Shown: positions 5,921 through 7,847 of the stretch, piece by piece | Position numbering within the stretch: the first letter of the stretch is position 1 | How the letters are laid out: each line of letters starts with the position of its first letter | Source of the DNA: Myxococcales bacterium | GTDB taxonomy: Bacteria; Myxococcota; Polyangia; Fen-1088 | DNA length: 7,847 bases | Direction of reading: 5' to 3' | Assembly (NCBI GenBank): GCA_003157315.1 | Contig: PMJE01000298.1 | Location: forward strand, 2,931-10,777 | Position numbers and translations under genes: made by a program | The notes under the pieces: generated by a model | The model's input: the letters and a program-made list of their open reading frames with translations, nothing else | Databases searched by the model: none | What the model was told of the DNA's origin: nothing

Positions 5921-5939
5921 TGCTAGCACTATGCTAGCA
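5921..5939. promoter_or_regulatory. Double TGCTAGCA palindrome, probable VapBC operator
   Basis: Two copies of the self-complementary octamer TGCTAGCA lie at 5921-5928 and 5932-5939, 11 bases apart centre to centre, about one helical turn. The whole is a perfect inverted repeat with a 3-base centre, 9 bases before the vapB ATG. This fits binding of two ribbon-helix-helix dimers on one DNA face. The central bases read CATAGT on the minus strand, a possible -10 box, so binding would block the promoter. Confidence 0.6.
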
Positions 5940-5954
5940 TCCCGATGGCCGGTG

Positions 5955-5983
5955 TTGGGGCTTCTACGCGAGACAGCTATTAT
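5955..5983 (+). promoter_or_regulatory. Probable sigma70-type promoter of the ferredoxin gene
   Basis: TTGGGG (5955-5960) and TATTAT (5978-5983) are separated by 17 bases, 51 bases before the ferredoxin ATG at 6035. The -10 is good; only the first half of the -35 matches consensus. The adjacent toxin-antitoxin operator (5921-5939) is just upstream, so VapB binding might also affect this promoter. Confidence 0.35.
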
Positions 5984-6034
5984 GGTAGGTCCGCGGCGCA
6001 GGCACACCGCCGTTTGTCGCCGAGGTGAACCAAC

Positions 6035-6358
6035 ATGAGCGAGATCAGGAAAGAGCAGAAACCGGGGTTCTTCGTTCCGATGATCGACCGCACCAAGTGC
6101 GAGGGTGGCTACCACCACGCCTGCGCTGATGCCAAATGCCCCTGCGTCCCGGCTTGCCCTTACGGTGTCCTTGAGATCCGCCCTTTGACTGCCGAGGATA
6201 AGCGGCTCCTGTCGCTTGGAGAGTGGTTCAGGGCATGGGTCCACCGCAACAGGCAGGCTTACGTGGTCAAGGCTGATGGCTGCACGGCTTGCGCCCGATG
6301 CGTCCAGGCATGCCCGGTTCCGAACGTCATCAAGTTGAGGCGGCAGACCCAGGCGTGA
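6035..6358 (+). CDS. Two-cluster 4Fe-4S ferredoxin family protein
   Basis: This gene encodes 107 residues, with a strong ribosome binding site GAGGTGA (6022-6028) 6 bases before the ATG. It is a small cytoplasmic electron carrier of the bacterial dicluster type. The C-terminal motif is canonical: Cys 83, 86, 89, 93 followed by Pro (CTACARCVQACP). The N-terminal site is unusual: Cys 22, 30, 35, 37 and 41-Pro, with an insertion (GYHHACADAKCP) where CxxCxxC would be expected, although CxxxCP at 37-41 is kept. A linker of about 40 residues separates the two. Relatives with a short 'CEGKxxCVxxCP' site and the same 'QAYVV' strand before the second cluster exist. The redox partner is unknown; no oxidoreductase gene is adjacent. 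It is divergent from the vapBC operon and convergent with the downstream gene. Confidence 0.85.
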   Translation: MSEIRKEQKPGFFVPMIDRTKCEGGYHHACADAKCPCVPACPYGVLEIRPLTAEDKRLLSLGEWFRAWVHRNRQAYVVKADGCTACARCVQACPVPNVIKLRRQTQA

Positions 6359-6433
6359 ACCACTACCTGCTGGCCGTCCTGGCCACTAAGTCCCGTTCCG
6401 CCCTGGGCGTGCGACTTAGCCAGCACGCCTCGT

Positions 6434-6453
6434 CGGAACCGTGGCCGGTTCCG
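6434..6453. terminator. Hairpin between convergent genes
   Basis: CGGAACCG (6434-6441) and CGGTTCCG (6446-6453) form a perfect 8-bp stem with loop TGGC. It sits about 75-80 bases from the stop codons of both convergent genes (6358 and 6531), a natural place for a two-way terminator. No T-run follows on either strand. The rest of 6359-6530 is GC-rich with no gene seen. Confidence 0.35.
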
Positions 6454-6530
6454 GCTATCCGGCCCCGGCCTCCGGCTCCGCCGCCGCCAACCCGGCCGCT
6501 CAACCAGCTACGAACTTCCGAGAGGCGGTA

Positions 6531-7847
6531 CTATTGTGCCGAACCGGGCGTGTAGAACTTCACGTCAGGCGTGATCCATCCCGTGTATTCGCTCCAGTTG
6601 TGCAGGTGGAACTGCTGGGGGATGCTGGGATGGGCTGGTGCCGCGTCCAGATCGCAGGCGCCGTTGGAGAAGATCCAAATCTTCGACTCGTTGTACACGA
6701 TGACCTCTTCCTTGCCGTCGCCGCACAGATCGGCGTGCTGAGCGTCGTCCACCAGGTTGCCGGTGTGGGGGAATTGGGCGATCACCTTGTCATTGCCGTC
6801 GTACAGGGTAGCGGGCGTCTGGCCGCCTCGGTGATAGGACAAGATGAGGTCGGTGCCCTGCCCGTCCCAGTTGTTCATGTTTTCCGTCACCGTGATCCAG
6901 CCGTAGTCGGTCCGGGATTCTTTCCACAAGAGTTTGTCGGTCGAAGACAGGAGCACGTTGGCATCGTGGCCGGTCGCGGTTCGCGGACCGATCCGGTCGA
7001 GCAGGACCACCTCGAGACCTGCATAGTCCGAACGATATTCGCCGATGCCCATCTGCTGGTTTTCAACCGTGTTGTTGTCCTGCCAGTACTGTTTGCCTGT
7101 CTTCCAGTCGAACATGGCGGCGTGGTTGCCACCGACGACGATCTCATATCCGTTGGCTGGATTGCCGTCGACGTCGGCAGTGGCGATGCAGTCGGCGTGC
7201 ATGGTGAGTTTCGGACTCGACGTGGTGTCGGTCGACCATTGCATAGTTCCGTCGCTCTCCAAATAGTCGTACCCGCCCATGACTTCGTCTTTCCCGTCAC
7301 CATCCCAGTCGTACACCAAGGGAAAGTGTCCCGTGGTGCCCTTGTGGGTCCACAGTTGCGTGCCCGCCTTGGTCGTCGTGTCGTCGATGCCGACGATGGC
7401 CCAAAGATTGGTGTATCGGTCCTTGACGACGATGTCCTGTGGCCACCCGTTGCCTCGCAAATTGGCAAAGATGATGCAGTCGTTAGAACCGGTTGCTGGC
7501 AAGGGGATCGTGCGTTGCAACTTCCCGGTAGTCCCGTCGAGCACGGTGATCGAGGTGTCGTTCATGGCGGCGAACACCTCGGACTTGCCGTCCCCGTCCA
7601 TGTCGTAGACTTGAATCGGAATGTCCGAGCTCGCTCCGTGGAACTGGCCAGGCGTTCCGTACTGCCACAGCTGGTTGCCCTTGAGGTCGAACGCCGTCAC
7701 GCAGACCACAATCTGGGGCGTCCCACCGCCGAGAGTGGACTGATCCGTGGGCTGTCCCATGACGATCTCCATCTTGCCGTCGCCGTTGATGTCGCCCAGC
7801 CGCATTCCGGGCGTGCCGACAACCTTGCTAATATCGAAGGAACTGAT
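6531..7847 (-). CDS. FG-GAP/VCBS beta-propeller protein resembling family 11 rhamnogalacturonan lyase (5' end missing)
   Basis: The frame is open to the window edge, and its first 14 visible residues (ISSFDISKVVGTPG) run straight into the conserved MRLGDINGDGKMEIV, so ATG 7805 is not the real start. The visible part is 438 residues, ending at TAG 6533-6531. Calcium-binding FG-GAP-like loops repeat: DINGDGKME, DMDGDGKSE, DWDGDGKDE, DVDGNPANGYE and DLCGDGKEE, marking blades of a beta-propeller. HADCIATADVDGNPANGYE, the GWITVTENMNNWDG stretch, and SYHRGG followed by TLYDG resemble PL11 rhamnogalacturonan lyases, which cleave pectin backbones outside the cell by beta-elimination. Any signal peptide is outside the window. 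The FG-GAP call is firm; the lyase function is an inference from pattern. Confidence 0.75.
   Translation of the reverse strand: MSSFDISKVVGTPGMRLGDINGDGKMEIVMGQPTDQSTLGGGTPQIVVCVTAFDLKGNQLWQYGTPGQFHGASSDIPIQVYDMDGDGKSEVFAAMNDTSITVLDGTTGKLQRTIPLPATGSNDCIIFANLRGNGWPQDIVVKDRYTNLWAIVGIDDTTTKAGTQLWTHKGTTGHFPLVYDWDGDGKDEVMGGYDYLESDGTMQWSTDTTSSPKLTMHADCIATADVDGNPANGYEIVVGGNHAAMFDWKTGKQYWQDNNTVENQQMGIGEYRSDYAGLEVVLLDRIGPRTATGHDANVLLSSTDKLLWKESRTDYGWITVTENMNNWDGQGTDLILSYHRGGQTPATLYDGNDKVIAQFPHTGNLVDDAQHADLCGDGKEEVIVYNESKIWIFSNGACDLDAAPAHPSIPQQFHLHNWSEYTGWITPDVKFYTPGSAQ

Noticed and set aside
6386..6419. CTAAGTC / GACTTAG hairpin with a 20-base loop as the ferredoxin terminator
   Set aside because: The stem is only 7 bp with a long loop and no T-run; the tight 8-bp hairpin at 6434-6453 is the better candidate.
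1..7847. CRISPR array, tRNA, rRNA or insertion sequence
   Set aside because: No regularly spaced repeats with unique spacers, no cloverleaf or rRNA-like stretch, and no transposase frame were found on either strand.

Overview
The window is high-GC DNA with long reading frames on both strands and short gaps between genes. A Gly/Thr/Ser-linker lipoprotein with Cys-rich modules and 'PDAS'-type linkers, an olefin-synthesis oleA-oleB pair, and an FG-GAP secreted protein resembling polysaccharide lyases together suggest a myxobacterium-like member of the Myxococcota. This assignment is inferred from style and gene content, not from a marker gene.

Layout: (1) 1-1461, plus strand: the 3' part of oleA (thiolase-fold head-to-head condensing enzyme), then, after a 12-base gap, a complete oleB (alpha/beta-hydrolase-fold beta-lactone decarboxylase). 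oleC does not follow. (2) 1462-1791, minus strand: a decayed VapBC/FitAB-type toxin-antitoxin operon. The ribbon-helix-helix antitoxin is intact to its natural end, where its stop codon is lost. Of the PIN toxin only about the first 33 codons remain, without a start codon, up against the 3' end of oleB. A perfect 10-bp-arm palindrome still sits just before the antitoxin. (3) 1875-4856, minus strand: a large (993 aa) secreted lipoprotein with two 8-Cys modules, a Gly-rich repetitive linker, a second Cys-rich section and a probable right-handed beta-helix. (4) 4857-5270: an intergenic stretch with several inverted repeats, including a 16/18-match pair and a REP-like hairpin. (5) 5271-5911, minus strand: an apparently intact vapB-vapC operon with an ATGA overlap and an operator-like pair of TGCTAGCA palindromes before vapB. 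(6) 6035-6358, plus strand: a small two-cluster ferredoxin with its own probable promoter and strong ribosome binding site, divergent from the toxin-antitoxin operon. (7) 6531-7847, minus strand: the C-terminal part of an FG-GAP/VCBS beta-propeller protein resembling family 11 rhamnogalacturonan lyases. Its 5' end lies outside the window.

Functional links: OleA and OleB act in the same long-chain olefin pathway. The lipoprotein gene is bracketed by two toxin-antitoxin loci on its own strand, one dead and one apparently alive, which suggests accessory DNA inserted or reshuffled beside the ole genes. I see no convincing new multi-gene system. The most distinctive signals are the fossil toxin-antitoxin junction, the two operator palindromes and the inverted-repeat cluster at 4950-5274.
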